Source of the DNA: Siderastrea siderea | Taxonomy: Eukaryota > Cnidaria > Anthozoa > Scleractinia > Rhizangiidae | DNA: 64,000 nt | Direction: 5' to 3' | Assembly: GCA_964030785.1 (NCBI GenBank) | Contig: OZ034974.1 | Location: forward strand, 47,374,003-47,438,002 | Shown: piece after piece, positions 25,371-37,000 of the stretch | Layout of the letters: every line of letters begins with the position of its first letter | How positions within the stretch are numbered: position 1 is the stretch's first letter | Position numbers and translations under genes: made by a program | The notes under the pieces: generated by a model | What the model was told of the DNA's origin: nothing | Databases searched by the model: none | The model's input: only the letters and a program-made list of their open reading frames with translations

Positions 25371-26749
25371 TTACTTGCGTAAGGCTGATTGTGAAATCTA
25401 CATCACGCCATCATTTCCACTTTGCTTTCTTTTTCTTGTCTTTTTCTCTGATATTTCTGTATTTCTAATCTTAGGAGCAGGTCTTTGAGGTTTATCCTCA
25501 CAGTCATAACCTTTCATAAACAAAGTTGGTGTGCGACATTGGTGTGTTTCTATATCCTCGGAAAAATGAGCCAAGCAGACCTTAGTACTCGACCATTGTT
25601 ACCTAGAATTTCTCACGATTTATAGCTCTAGCCCATGACAAAACATCTTGCTTGTTCTTTGGCGAGTAGAATCTCAATATACTAGTCAAGGAGCTAGACC
25701 ACAGAAAATATCGTTTCGTTCCACCCACCGTACAGAAAAGGTTTGATACTGGATTTCTACAGAAGAATAACTGCTCTTTAAGACTAGGTACTATGTAGTC
25801 CCAAATTGTGGTACTACTAATGAGATAAATGGGGTTATTTTCCCAACTATGGCACAAAGCGTGGAAACGAGGCTCAGCCAATATTTCCCTTGTAAATTTA
25901 ACGTCTTTCAGAGAAATAACCCAAAAAGTACCAAAAGATAATTAGTACATCTGTATCCAAAATTTTGATGCTAACGTGGCAGCAAATCATGTCACGTGAC
26001 ATTCACATGACCATGTTTTGCCAAAAATCAGTCATTTTTGTCAATTTTGACAAGTTTCAACTCCTGCTTGAACCCTACTAATGGCTTAATTGACGCATTA
26101 AGTCTTAGGAGACAATATTTGGGTCATAGTTTGTTGAACCGTGCTGAAAAATCCACTAAGCTGAGCAGAATTCACGGAAATTGGCTTAATACGCACGCGT
26201 CCCCATTTCATCTCTGATCAGCATGGAAACGAGGCTGAACTTAAGGCAGAGCTGAAATGCGTCAAATTTTCAAAATAACCGTGTGATAACATGAAATTAA
26301 GATGCTGTAAAGCAGCTACATATATAGCATGTATTTCTGTTTTACCATGGCAACGGTTGCCATGGGGATCTGCTTGAACTCGCACATTTCCATTTTTTCT
26401 TGTAACAAGAGCAGACAAGTAACAATTATAGGCAGTTTAAGTTACTTTCCTATCAATTCTAACACAAATTGGATTGTTTTGAGTTAATAAGATTCCTCAC
26501 CGTGACTGTTGTCAGAATTCATGCTCAGTTTTAAGGGGGTAGGGTAGGTAAACACTGATTTTGTCTCCAAATGGTAACTATTCATAAATTATCCACCGCT
26601 GGTGAGATTATAACTTAATTTGAAGGGATTATGCACTATATGTAGAACAACTTGCACATAATTTTTAAGTCAATTATTGGTTGATTTATCAACTACTGCT
26701 TGGGAAAATCAACAGGCTACAAATGAGTATGTTAAGTTGTTTGAAAGCC

Positions 26750-26830
26750 TATTACCCTGACAGCTTTGCAATAATTTCCAATCTGCTTACTAGGAGGATC
26801 AACATGTTCTTGAACATTCATAAATTTGTT
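26750..26830 (+). repeat. Dispersed repeat, related inverted copy at 30690-30777
   Basis: TTGCAATAATTTCCAAT, then AGGAGGATCAACATGTTCTT, matches the minus strand of 30.69-30.78 kb at roughly 80%. Family unknown. Confidence 0.55.
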
Positions 26831-27362
26831 ATTGGCTTAGAATTGAGGGGAATGTGGCCGGGGATGAAGGAAACATAATCAGGTACAGTTCTAAGTGTGC
26901 TTTAATTTTGAGAATTTGAAATTGGCAAAATGTGCTCAGTTGTTTATTCTTGCTAGGGTTATTTTGGACATAAAAAGATGACAATTTACAGGTGCTTAAC
27001 ATCATTGCAAGTGAATGATCTTTAATGACTGTCATAACCTTTGATATAGACACTCTTTTCGCATAGTGCACCTTTAATGGATGTGCTATCTGTTGTTTTA
27101 GCAGCATCTTTACCCTAAATATTAATTTCATAACCACCCTTTGTTTACAGATTGCAATATGAAGACTCATCATCCAGTGTCTGAGTCACTGGAGACAACA
27201 GTTCAACTTTTTCATCGTTTTGATTGACAGTTCTAGTCAATTTGTCATCCATATCGCAAATACATCGTTCATTTAAAACCCTATGAACTCTATGAAGACG
27301 GTCTCTTTACATGATGGGTTGATATTTTGGTAAAACTCTACCGATTGCTTTAAGAATGACTA

Positions 27363-27929
27363 TCACTCAGTCCCAGAGTCACTGGAATCATCACACGAAA
27401 GCAGCTCTTTGTTCATAGAGTTGCTGCATCCTTTATCTGCCATACATCCAAAGGTCTCCGTGTATGTAAGGCTATTTGTGCTGAAGGAACAGTTTCGTTT
27501 GCTTTCAGAAATTGCACAGCAGCAGATGCCTGCTGCATCTGTTCTTTCCTCAGCAGAACCTTCCAGGCGTTTTTCTTCCCTATTCAAGAGAGGGTGCTTG
27601 TTGGGGTGCATCCATTTAGCGCATGAAACGACAGTAAACACTTGCACAGAGTCCGGGGAAGACTGCATAGCATGGACTAGTTTATACACTGTATCTCTGT
27701 CCTGGCAGCACAAACCTTCAAAATGTGCTACGTCGACATCGATGTATGGCAAATGTTGCAGCATGTTTGGCATGAAGAAGCAGCCTTGTGACAGCCTCCT
27801 TGTGATCTGAACGTCGATTTGGCGCAGCCAACAGACACCAGAAAGCAGAAAATACCAAGATGGAGTACAAGGGTCTACTGTCGTTTCATGCACTAACTGG
27901 ATGCGACTCAGAACTATCATCTGCTCCAT
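27363..27929 (-). pseudogene. Unrecognised ORF ending in a Cys-poor copy of a Cys-rich tail
   Basis: A 188-codon open frame ends GCMADKGCSNSMN then an acidic DDSSDSGTE. The last 40 codons align with the plus-strand relic at 28675-28779, where the same positions carry more cysteines. The upstream 140 residues match nothing I recognise and have no visible splice signals assigned. Probably a decaying fragment of a repeated gene family. Confidence 0.4.
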
Positions 27930-28431
27930 TTATTTTTTTTTTGTAATTTAGTAACATCTGCTCCATTCAGACTATTTCCGTTGAACGTTCGAGCACTAAG
28001 TGCAAAAATAAACTAAGTGTAAAAATAAAGTTACCAAAAATACTCATAGCATGGCAACATTTTGAATTTAAAAAAGAAGAAATTGTCAATATGTAAGCTC
28101 CCAGGCTGACCCCGCGAGAGAAAATTGAATTTGAAGTTATCTGTTTTATAATTCAAAAGACGCTTCATGTCGGTTCAAAATAAAATGGCGCCCGTTTTTA
28201 GCACATTTTTACGACGTTTGACATTAATTTTCTCGAGAATGCTTGAGAATTTAATCGTGGGGTCACTTGGAGAGGCAAATTGAAGTGTGATGTTTCAAAT
28301 AGTATTCAAAATGTTACCGCGCTAGTAATAGTTTTTTGTAAGCAATGTTTGCATCTATTGCGCGAATGTTGAGCGGAATCCGTCTTAACAATTTTCCTAA
28401 GAACTCTTGACGTACAGACGATCCCCGATAT

Positions 28432-28779
28432 TTTATGTTTTTTTGGAGGACCATGAAGAATGAAGAACTGCCTCCTACATCAGATTGCCTTTCTCATCAT
28501 GCCAAGCGCGCAATCTTGTACGCATTTATTTTGAAAAGGGCCCTAGTCCAACTTCAGAATGTCCCCTGGGCCAAAGGAAATAGATGGAAGTTAAGTTGGA
28601 TAATGGCAAGCTGGTCCCGCGGTCCTGATGACAAAGAGGCCTGCCCCATCATCCATCACAGAGCTGTCCCTGCAGGGCGAATAACCTTGCATGCACAGAG
28701 GCCTGTTTGTGTGTGACAGATGAAGGATGCAGCAACTCTGTGAATGAGTGACGATTCCAGCGACTCTGAGACTGAGTGA
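28432..28779 (+). pseudogene. Relic of ELPPTSD...Cys-rich-tail protein family
   Basis: Reads EELPPTSDCLSHHAKRA, then KRALVQLQNVP. After frameshifts it continues as CRANNLACTEACLC, EGCSNSVNE and DDSSDSETE, ending in TGA at 28777. The motif order is one I recall from uncharacterised, multi-copy invertebrate proteins that end in a Cys-rich CxC-like block. At least two frame changes make it non-functional. Its 3' 150 bp are an inverted copy of 27270-27430. Confidence 0.5.
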
Positions 28780-28869
28780 TAATCTTACTTAATGCAATTG
28801 GTACATTTTTACCAAAATTATCAACCAATCGTGTAAAGGTACCGTCCTCATAGAGTTGCTGCAGGTGAA

Positions 28870-29935
28870 TTCCTGAGAATTGCTGATTTCACTGTTGCCG
28901 CAGTTGCATTCCACGCTTGGTCCTTGAGGGTGTTGGTGTCTGCTGTCTCCGCTCTCTGCTCTCTTCCCAATGCTCCTCTCTTTTTTTTTCCTCACTCCTC
29001 TGGACACCTGCCTTCACAGTTATCCTACAGTTACTTTGGTTAGCTGCTTCAGTCTCCCAGCCTGCTGGGTCGATGTCACCTGCCCTTGTGTCTCGCTTGC
29101 AGAAGTTGCGTAGCACAGGTCTTCCATCAGGTCTAGAGCCGGTGGCTAGCACGCCAGACAACATACTCTTGGGGCTCTGGCCTTTCCGCATTTGTATGAC
29201 ATGGCCGAACCAGCGTCGCTGGGTGAGTAGGGCGAACATACTTGGGATGCCTGCCTGGTCAAGAGCGAGACGTGGTCTTGCTATGTAATGCCCAAAAGTC
29301 TTCTGAGGCAATTGCAACGCAGGTGAAAGTTGTTGAGCCTGTGCTTTTGATGGAGTAGAGGGTCCATGCTTCGCTGTAATACAGCAGTGTGCTGAGCAAA
29401 CACGTTCCACATACCTGCATTTTGGCGTTAGTGGTTAGCATGGAGTTGTCCCACACCCTCTTTTCCAGGAGAGCCAGTGCTGTTGCTGCTTTGCCGATTC
29501 GCTTGTGTTCATCTCGGCATCCAGGGAGAGGTTGCTGGTAGAGCTGAGGTAGATGAAGTCCTCTACCACCTGAAGGGTGAAGTCGCCAATAGAGATCATG
29601 AAATGCTGCTGACATCTTGACCCAGTATGTTGGTCCTCTTGAGGCTGACGGACAAGTAAAACTCTTTGAATGCACATGCGAAGCAGTTGACCAGTCGCTG
29701 TATTGCCTCTTCAGAATTTGCAGTCAGTGTTGTCAGCGCACTTTGGTCTTCGTTCGAAGTCGTGCGAGGTTTAATAAACTTTCATTGCTTTTAGTGTGGA
29801 GGTATATGCCATCTTAGGACAGCAGCAGGGAGAAGAAGATGCTGCAGAGTGTTGGGGCATGTGCGCAGCCTTGTTTTGCTCCGTTCATGATTGGGAATGG
29901 GTTGGAGGATGAACCTTCACACCGGACAGTGCGCT
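28870..29935 (-). pseudogene. LINE (non-LTR retrotransposon) 3' fragment, catalytic box deleted
   Basis: From about 29935 down the minus strand: the RT motif NGAKQGC and SIFFSLLL, then after a break VVEDFIYL, KAATALALLEKRVWDNSML, LSTLLYYSEAWTLYS, AGIPSMFALLTQRRWFGHV and AGDIDPAGWE. These are hallmarks of a widespread invertebrate LINE ORF2 C-terminal half. Several frameshifts and stops occur. Between KTKVR (about 29735) and the following conserved segment the expected xADD catalytic box is absent, consistent with an internal deletion of tens of bases. Truncated at the 5' side. Confidence 0.8.
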
Positions 29936-30030
29936 ATGATGAACCCCCGTTTTTCCACTCCCTTGACAGTTCGGCATATTAGGGTTCCACTGTATACCTT
30001 TTGCAAATTATCAAGAGAAGATTTCACTGA

Positions 30031-30260
30031 CGATTTAATACAGTCAAACCTCCCTGTGCCACAGTCAAACCTCTCTGTACATAAGTGACCACTTTTCCAA
30101 AATACCAAACTTTTCTCAATGAAATCACTACAGTTGGAACCTCTTATAGGCGACCGCCTTTCGAAAGTGACCACCTCTTGTAAGCTACCACATTTTGGGT
30201 CGAGATTTTAAATTTTTCCATTGTTTTTAACCTCTGGTAGGCCGCCACTTGACATACGGT
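30031..30260. repeat. Fragment of ACAGTNNAACCTC-type MITE cluster
   Basis: Three copies of CAGTCAAACCTC-like motifs (30041, 30061 and, diverged, 30131) with GCGACC/GTGACCACTT segments, a pattern typical of mariner-like MITEs. Related pieces lie at 40793-40870, about 41190 and about 55410. Confidence 0.45.
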
Positions 30261-30777
30261 ATGATCCCATCTAATCGGGTTCAAACTGAACAGAGTAGCG
30301 CCATACAACCCTACTATGACTTACTTGTTAATCTAATGCGCTTGTAATCCTTGTTCTCCGCTAAAGATACTACACTTCATTTTGGGTAATTTGCATATTT
30401 GTGCCTGAAGGTAAAGAAAAATTGACCACAGATCACATTAACATTTTGACCTCCTCTCCGATTTCTGACAAGAACGCGGCAAACCCACACTGCTGTCCTG
30501 TAAAGACAAGTCTGCAATATTCTTTTTCGATCATTTTGACAGCTAGATGCTTCCAAGAAAACTTGCTTTTGAGTGCTTATTAGGAGCGGTAACATAAAAA
30601 GTAGTGTAGTACACATATAACAGGCACTCCCTCCTCCTTTCTCTCAGGCTGAATCTGCAGTTGATATGTCAACCAAATAATTTTCCCAAAAAAGATGTTG
30701 AGACCACATTTCTGAATTGTTAAGAACATGTTCATCCTCCTTGTAGGCGTATTGGAAATTATTGCAAAAATGTCAGC

Positions 30778-31031
30778 ATACAAACTTAGCAAACAATATT
30801 GTCTTTTATCCCAAAGAAGAAAGGCGTTAAACAGCTACGTACAGCGGTGTCGATAGGGAGCTTTTTGTGGAAAATAGACAGCTTCAAACAACAAGCAGCC
30901 CAAACATTGGCAAAGACCCAAGATGCTCCATTAACAAGTACTGAGTTCCAGTGGGACGGGAAGCGTTGGAGAATGATTCTGTTCGTCGGAGCCAAAGATT
31001 GCAAGCTGTATCTACAGTTGAGGTCGGCAGT
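30778..31031 (+). repeat. Inverted copy of TRAF-like gene exon 4
   Basis: 254 bp, reverse complement of 34876-35129 with one synonymous difference seen (GGG versus GGC Gly codon). It includes about 11 bp of intron with the 3' splice site and 242 of 266 exon bases. It abuts the next duplicated block at 31031 and creates a chimeric 103-codon ORF ending at 31110. Confidence 0.95.
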
Positions 31032-32289
31032 AAGAATGAACTTGTTTATTCAAACTGGGACTCTTTTGTTGGATCATCAGGCCTCCAATAATTCTGTGCT
31101 TGTGAAATGAATGGGCTGTACAAAGTAATTGCCACCTAAAAGAATTGGACTAGATCTCTATACCATTAACCTTGTTGTACAGAACTTTTAAAGTAAAAAA
31201 CATACCTGAAACATCGCATCATTTTTAAACTGTCTATTGATTTTTTTTATCACCAAAGCGAAGGGCTATTGTCGTTCCTTTTTCCGGCTCTGGTGTCACG
31301 CGTTGGCTCCTATCCTGTCTTATCTAAGTAGATAAAATCCAATAATTTTTTACATTACATTAATGTCCTCAATATTAATAAGCAAAATCAAATAACTGAT
31401 AAATGGTGTTTCCATGCATTTAGAGTTCTGTCTCTCATAGGTTAATAAAAATTATGATTGTCTGGGTGAGTGTATTCCTGATCATGAGAAGGACTGTTTG
31501 TGGTGACAGTGACTGACAACAATGTTACAACATATGCCTTTTTGCAGTTGATTCAATTCCTTATTATTTTTTAGTTTCATCACCCTGTGTTGAAGTCAAA
31601 CCAAAGATCTTGTTTTTTTTTCCTTTTGAACAACTCTTAGCCTTGATATCTGTTTACCGAATGATAAATCATCATTAAGCTAAATTTCATGAGTGCATGA
31701 CCCTGTAATAAGTTATTAATGGCAACCAATTGTGATCATCATTTATATTTGATATTAAGGGACATACTTTGTTGGCATTGGCACCACTATCATCCCTGCC
31801 TTTCACTGTTGTGACTTGTTGTGCATTGTTGTGATTTGTTGTGGCCTGTCCTTTCTGTTAAAGCATTGAAAACAAAACTAAGACATTTAGAATATAAATG
31901 ATTAGAATAATTTTTACCTGCAACAGGAAAAACCCTGACAGGATAGTAAAATTATCGGTTGTATAATATACCACTACACAGAATACAAGGCCCTTAATCC
32001 AGAGGCCATGGGATCCTACACAGCCGTAATTAAATATCCCTATTTCTGTATGTAGCATGAACAACCTGGGAGTATTTCTACTCCCCATGGATGGGATGCT
32101 TAAGTCTTGGACAAAACTTAATGTTAAGCCACCAGGTTTAATACCTTGAAATTATCCTTTTATTTAACTCATTTGTTTCATACACCACTCAAATTGATTC
32201 CCCACCCCCCCACCATGTTTGATGTTGATTTGAGAGACTGTCTTTGCAATAAGACATTTTTGTTAGGGTGGACAGGGGGTTCTGGAATT
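31031..32289 (+). repeat. Duplicated block, copy A (partner 47793-49050)
   Basis: 1259 bp nearly identical to 47793-49050 in the same orientation. Differences noticed: one A/G near 31050 and a T8/T7 run near 31252. No terminal repeats or target duplication. The partner copy is in an intron of the large minus-strand gene. Confidence 0.95.
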
Positions 32290-33859
32290 CTGAAAATTGG
32301 ATCAATTTGGCTTTCTGGGTAACCGGACGCGGTTTCAACAAATCGGCCTCGCTAAAATTACCGCGCCCGACATTACGAAACGCACCCGATAGTCAACTCA
32401 CCACGGACAAGAAGTCGACCCCGATTTCTAAATCGAGTTCTGTTTTCCATGTTTAACCTCGAGCTCGATTTTTTGAAATATCGGACTCGGGTAAAATTTT
32501 TGATTCGAGGTCTATATCTAAACCGGGCTCGATATCTACACCGGGCTCCATTTTGTTGTCGGACTCGGTTTTATCGCGGTATACCAACTGAGCACTCTTC
32601 TTGTTTTAACACGGTCTAGAAGACGAAAAATAAGGAGTCTCCCCTCCCCTGTCTCCCTTCTTAACTGCATCGTCACTCCCTGTTCCTGGACTTTTAACGG
32701 GAAAATTTACAATCAGCAATTTACCATTCTCAAGTCTCCGTATTTAATAAAGCTTATTGTTATTGTCAAGCAAGGTGTTTTATACCATTTTTCTATCTAG
32801 ATACAAAAAAATTACAAAACATACAAGAAATCTAATTAGTTGCTACCATATTAACTATGTTTTTAAAAGACACTTAAAATTCTAATTTTGAACAGCGAAT
32901 ACTACTACTTTACTTAACACTTCAACTGTAACGTTTTTATCTGATTATGCATGTAACTGACCAAAAGAGGGGACCTTCTCTTTAGTAACCGGGTGACCGT
33001 TGGTGTTACGGATGTTGAACGAGTAGTACAGTGAGAAAAGATCAGAAAAACGAAAATTGTGGTAATTAATTCTGCATATATTTTGCAGTGTTTTCGTGAT
33101 TTGAGTATTTCCCTATTGCTATACAAAGTGCGAGAAACCTCTTTCAATAAATTACTAATTAAAACTTTTTTGTCTATTTTCTATTGTCAGTTACGGCATG
33201 TATCTAGATTTGGGGTTAATCCCCAGCTTCATCTGGCTTCTTAGTCAACCATCAAAGAAAGCGAAAGTGAGACGCAATTGCTTGATGTATTTTACACACT
33301 TTAAGACGCAACTTAAACCATTTGAACTACTCAACCTACGGAACTAGGGAAAAATCTGTGCGACCGTTTTCAAGTAAGTCATGTTTCATCTTTTACGGGC
33401 TGATTTTGGTCATTCCTGCAACTTTCTCCAATATTTTAAGCAAGATAAACTGAACACTTAAAAACTTAACTTTCTCTTTTCAGTTGTACGATCTTTTATG
33501 AGTGCAAAACATTCTTAACCGACACTGAGTGTCTTAGGTGGATGCGATTTTAAGATATTTCTATTTTTTAAAAACTGCTAAAATACAGCACACATTATTC
33601 AAAAAGTTCGTAATTTGCATTGAAAGATCTCTTAACTGCCCTTACAGATTTTATTTTTTATATTGATTCCTCTGTATATATATATGAAACGGCGGTGCTT
33701 CTCGTACGTAACACTTGTTAAGATTTAATTTAAAATGATAAGCATTTGACCATGTACGGGCTGATTCCCAAATGATCGCTACGATCGCTCGAATAAATGT
33801 TCAGCAATCGTTGTGATCATGTGAAACTACGCTTCAGCGTTCCGGAGGCAAGCAGCTAA

Positions 33860-34034
33860 TTACAGGGAAATGTCCACTTTTTCAATAAAAACTTTAACAA
33901 TCAGCCAGCCAAGTGTTTCTTCTGCCTTTTTTTCCAAGAGGTCGAGCGGCACTCCAGTTCCGAACATCTGCCCCTCCACGATTTGTTGATCCTCTAGTGT
34001 GATTACGGAGTCCGTATCTCCAGAGATGACGAAC
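33860..34034 (-). CDS. TRAF-like gene exon 5 (terminal)
   Basis: Acceptor CTTCGCAG in phase with exon 4, 57 residues (FVISGDTDSVITLEDQ... LGWLIVKVFIEKVDISL), TAA at 33860-33862. Confidence 0.8.
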
Positions 34035-37000
34035 CTGCGAAGGTCGGAGAGATTGCAATAAGCGACCTGCTTGCTAGTTAAAGTTCAATTTAAAACATAT
34101 GTCACGTGAAAATCATTTAGTTATAGGCTGTAAGGATAATTGATTTCATCTTAGTATTTTTATTGTTCATAATTTGTATTTCAATTGAACCCCCCGTCCC
34201 CTCCCCACCTATCAATCTTTTTCTTTGTGCGTTTGTGTATGTGCACTAGCTTGCGAACTAAAACGTGACTACCAGTAGCATGTGAAAGTCGTGGGTAAAG
34301 GTATTGCATTTGCTTTGCAGTTGCGTAGCTCGCCACGTATTGATCTCACACTCGTCTTTTGGGCTTTTTAGCAACATGAACATGGTCATGGTGTTATCAA
34401 TACTTGGACCACAGCTCGAGTTTTTCGCTTTAGACAGTATAAAATTTTTCGTGGAATATATCTCTGTGTTGCGAATCATAGGAAAGAGATTCCTTCTCAC
34501 GATCCGTAAGTGAATAAATTTGGGATTATCCGAACACGAAGGTGAAGCACATTTTAAATTTTGTGAGACATGTGTCTCACTCAGTGACATAATAGGCGGA
34601 CTATGGAAGTGACTGACAAGTATATGCTTTAGCCTTCTACTGATATGAACACTGTGTACATAGTCGCAGTTGGTGTTTTCGATAAACCGTTTGTCCTCGA
34701 AAATTCATTGGTACACCGCGTCAACTGGCCCCTTGTAGATCTAAGGGGTATCAAGTTTCGATGCTATCGGGCCTAACCTTCGATTGAGACAGAAACTGTT
34801 CGCTACCTAACTTCTGAAAAAACCAAACAAATTTTCTTGAAGAGAACTTACCGGATCGCAACCCGCACAGGCGACACTGCCGACCTCAACTGTAGATACA
34901 GCTTGCAATCTTTGGCTCCGACGAACAGAATCATTCTCCAACGCTTCCCGTCCCACTGGAACTCAGTACTTGTTAATGGAGCATCTTGGGTCTTTGCCAA
35001 TGTTTGGGCTGCTTGTTGTTTGAAGCTGTCTATTTTCCACAAAAAGCTGCCTATCGACACCGCTGTACGTAGCTGTTTAACGCCTTTCTTCTTTGGGATA
35101 AAAGACAATATTGTTTGCTAAGTTTGTATTGTCCCAATGGCGGATAAAGGGGTAAGAGAGCTACTCGCCTATATAGGCCCTATCCTCATCCTAATACATT
35201 TTAAAATTATTTTTGGTAACAAAACAGTAGGATATTCAAATTTCAAATAACTTCCTGAAACTTCGTAGCAATATACAACTCGTCGTTTTGTAAAGTTTTT
35301 CTGGTTTTAGTTTGTCCAATTTGGCATTTTCGTCAGGAAAACGACGTCACAAAGTTGGCCCCAAATTTTGGTTTTAGTATTACGGTATATCTTATGGCGG
35401 TTTTTGAAAGACCTTGTTACAACGATCTCAAAGCTGAAAAAAAAATTGAAATATGTTTAACCACTCCTATCAGCATAACATTTAATTTAATAGATTTCGT
35501 TTTCTCTTTCCCAGCAACACGGAGTTTACTATAGCTATGTTTTCATGTTATAACAGAATATTGGATTGTTGCCTTTATAATGATTGTGCGTGTTGGTAAC
35601 TGGGTGTAAGTTGGGGTTTGCACTCGAAATGTGTCAGACAATGACAACGTAAAATCCTTACATCATTTAGAAGAGCTTCTTGCAGTTTATTCTTTTCCTC
35701 AACAAGAAGAGCTACGTGCTTCTCCGCTTGTGTTTGGTTGTGCTGCGCCAAGCTGTGGCTATCTCCCCAGAAATGACATCCGGTGATGGCACATTCTCTC
35801 TGTCTCTTTTTGCAATCACTTAAATGGAGTTGCAATTCTTTCCTAAAGGTAGCCAAAAACATACATGTAACACTCGTGTAAACAAGCAGGAGAGGATAAA
35901 AACGAGCTCGTTTCTTTTAGGTGACCAGTTTTGCATTCCGCATCGATTTCATTACCGCGCGCTCTAGTTCTCTAAATAATTCACCATCTTTTTCGTGTGA
36001 AACGAGCACGATCGATGACCTACGTTTATTATTGGATAATTTTTAGTTCAAAGAGTTAACTAAATTTCTTCTTCAGGAAAAATAGTTTTAGCTACAAACA
36101 CGTAGTTAACCTTTACTCGCTGAAGTGAAATTAGGACCTTTATGGTATGGAAATCGGGTGTTAGCTTGAAGAGAAAATTCACAAGATGTACCTGAATGTG
36201 TTACGGGAACAGATGATAGTTGTTTGTTTTAAGACTGCTGCTAAGTTTGGAACGACGTGGTCGATAATTTTTTCCCGGGAGAGGAAGCTTCGTAACTCAG
36301 ATCAGGGGAATAAAACTGACTTAGTTTGAATTTAAAGTGTGTTTTGTCAACGAAGTAGAATTGTATTGATTTCTAAAGATTTACATAATGGTCAGTCTTT
36401 GTTGTTCTGTGCGCTTAGCAATAGTTATAATGCTTGTGCGGTGAATTGTTTATGAGTGGGTACTTTTATTCTGAGGGCCGGCTGATTGTGTTTCAACATG
36501 CTTGGAGAGTTTTCGGAATATTTTTCCCTCTGTGTTATAAACAAGTAATCGCATTGAGTCCTCGTAGAATTAAGAATAAATTTCACTTGTATTTTCAAAG
36601 TTTACACAATTTTTTTGTGAAAACCTTAAATTTAAGCTCAATTTCCTCAGAAAAAAGCGTGGTTATCTTTAATTTTCTGTTTGGATTCTGATAGCCCTTG
36701 CTGAGATATACTTCTTCCACATAGTCATAAGCCACCCAAAAAGAAACCCGAATACCCCGTGATGCGCAGAACGTATGCGCAGTAACAAAAGAAGGCATCG
36801 ACCTGAAGGGGGCTAGAAAGGGTTTTTTTAATTGTTATAATCCTTTTGGAAAGAGGAAAGATTACAAAGAAATGTTTTCGACCATATGGGTAAACTATAC
36901 ATATTTTGACAACTCTTTTGTCCGTAATACTTTAAAGGCTGGTTGTGACGTCATAACCGATACCATGTAAACACTAAAGGTCCACAAAAGGAAGCTCCAA

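Larger units (their letters stand above)
18481..33859. other. Gene-poor, transposon-rich interval
   Basis: Between the FGF 5' side and the 3' end of the TRAF-like gene no functional host gene could be supported. Individual elements are listed separately; remaining parts (for example 18.6-20.1, 25.4-27.2, 32.3-33.8 kb) show no recognisable feature. Confidence 0.5.

Noticed and set aside
30799..31110. Plus-strand MATH-like ORF as a real gene
   Set aside because: It is an inverted partial exon copy fused to intron-derived sequence, without neighbouring exons.
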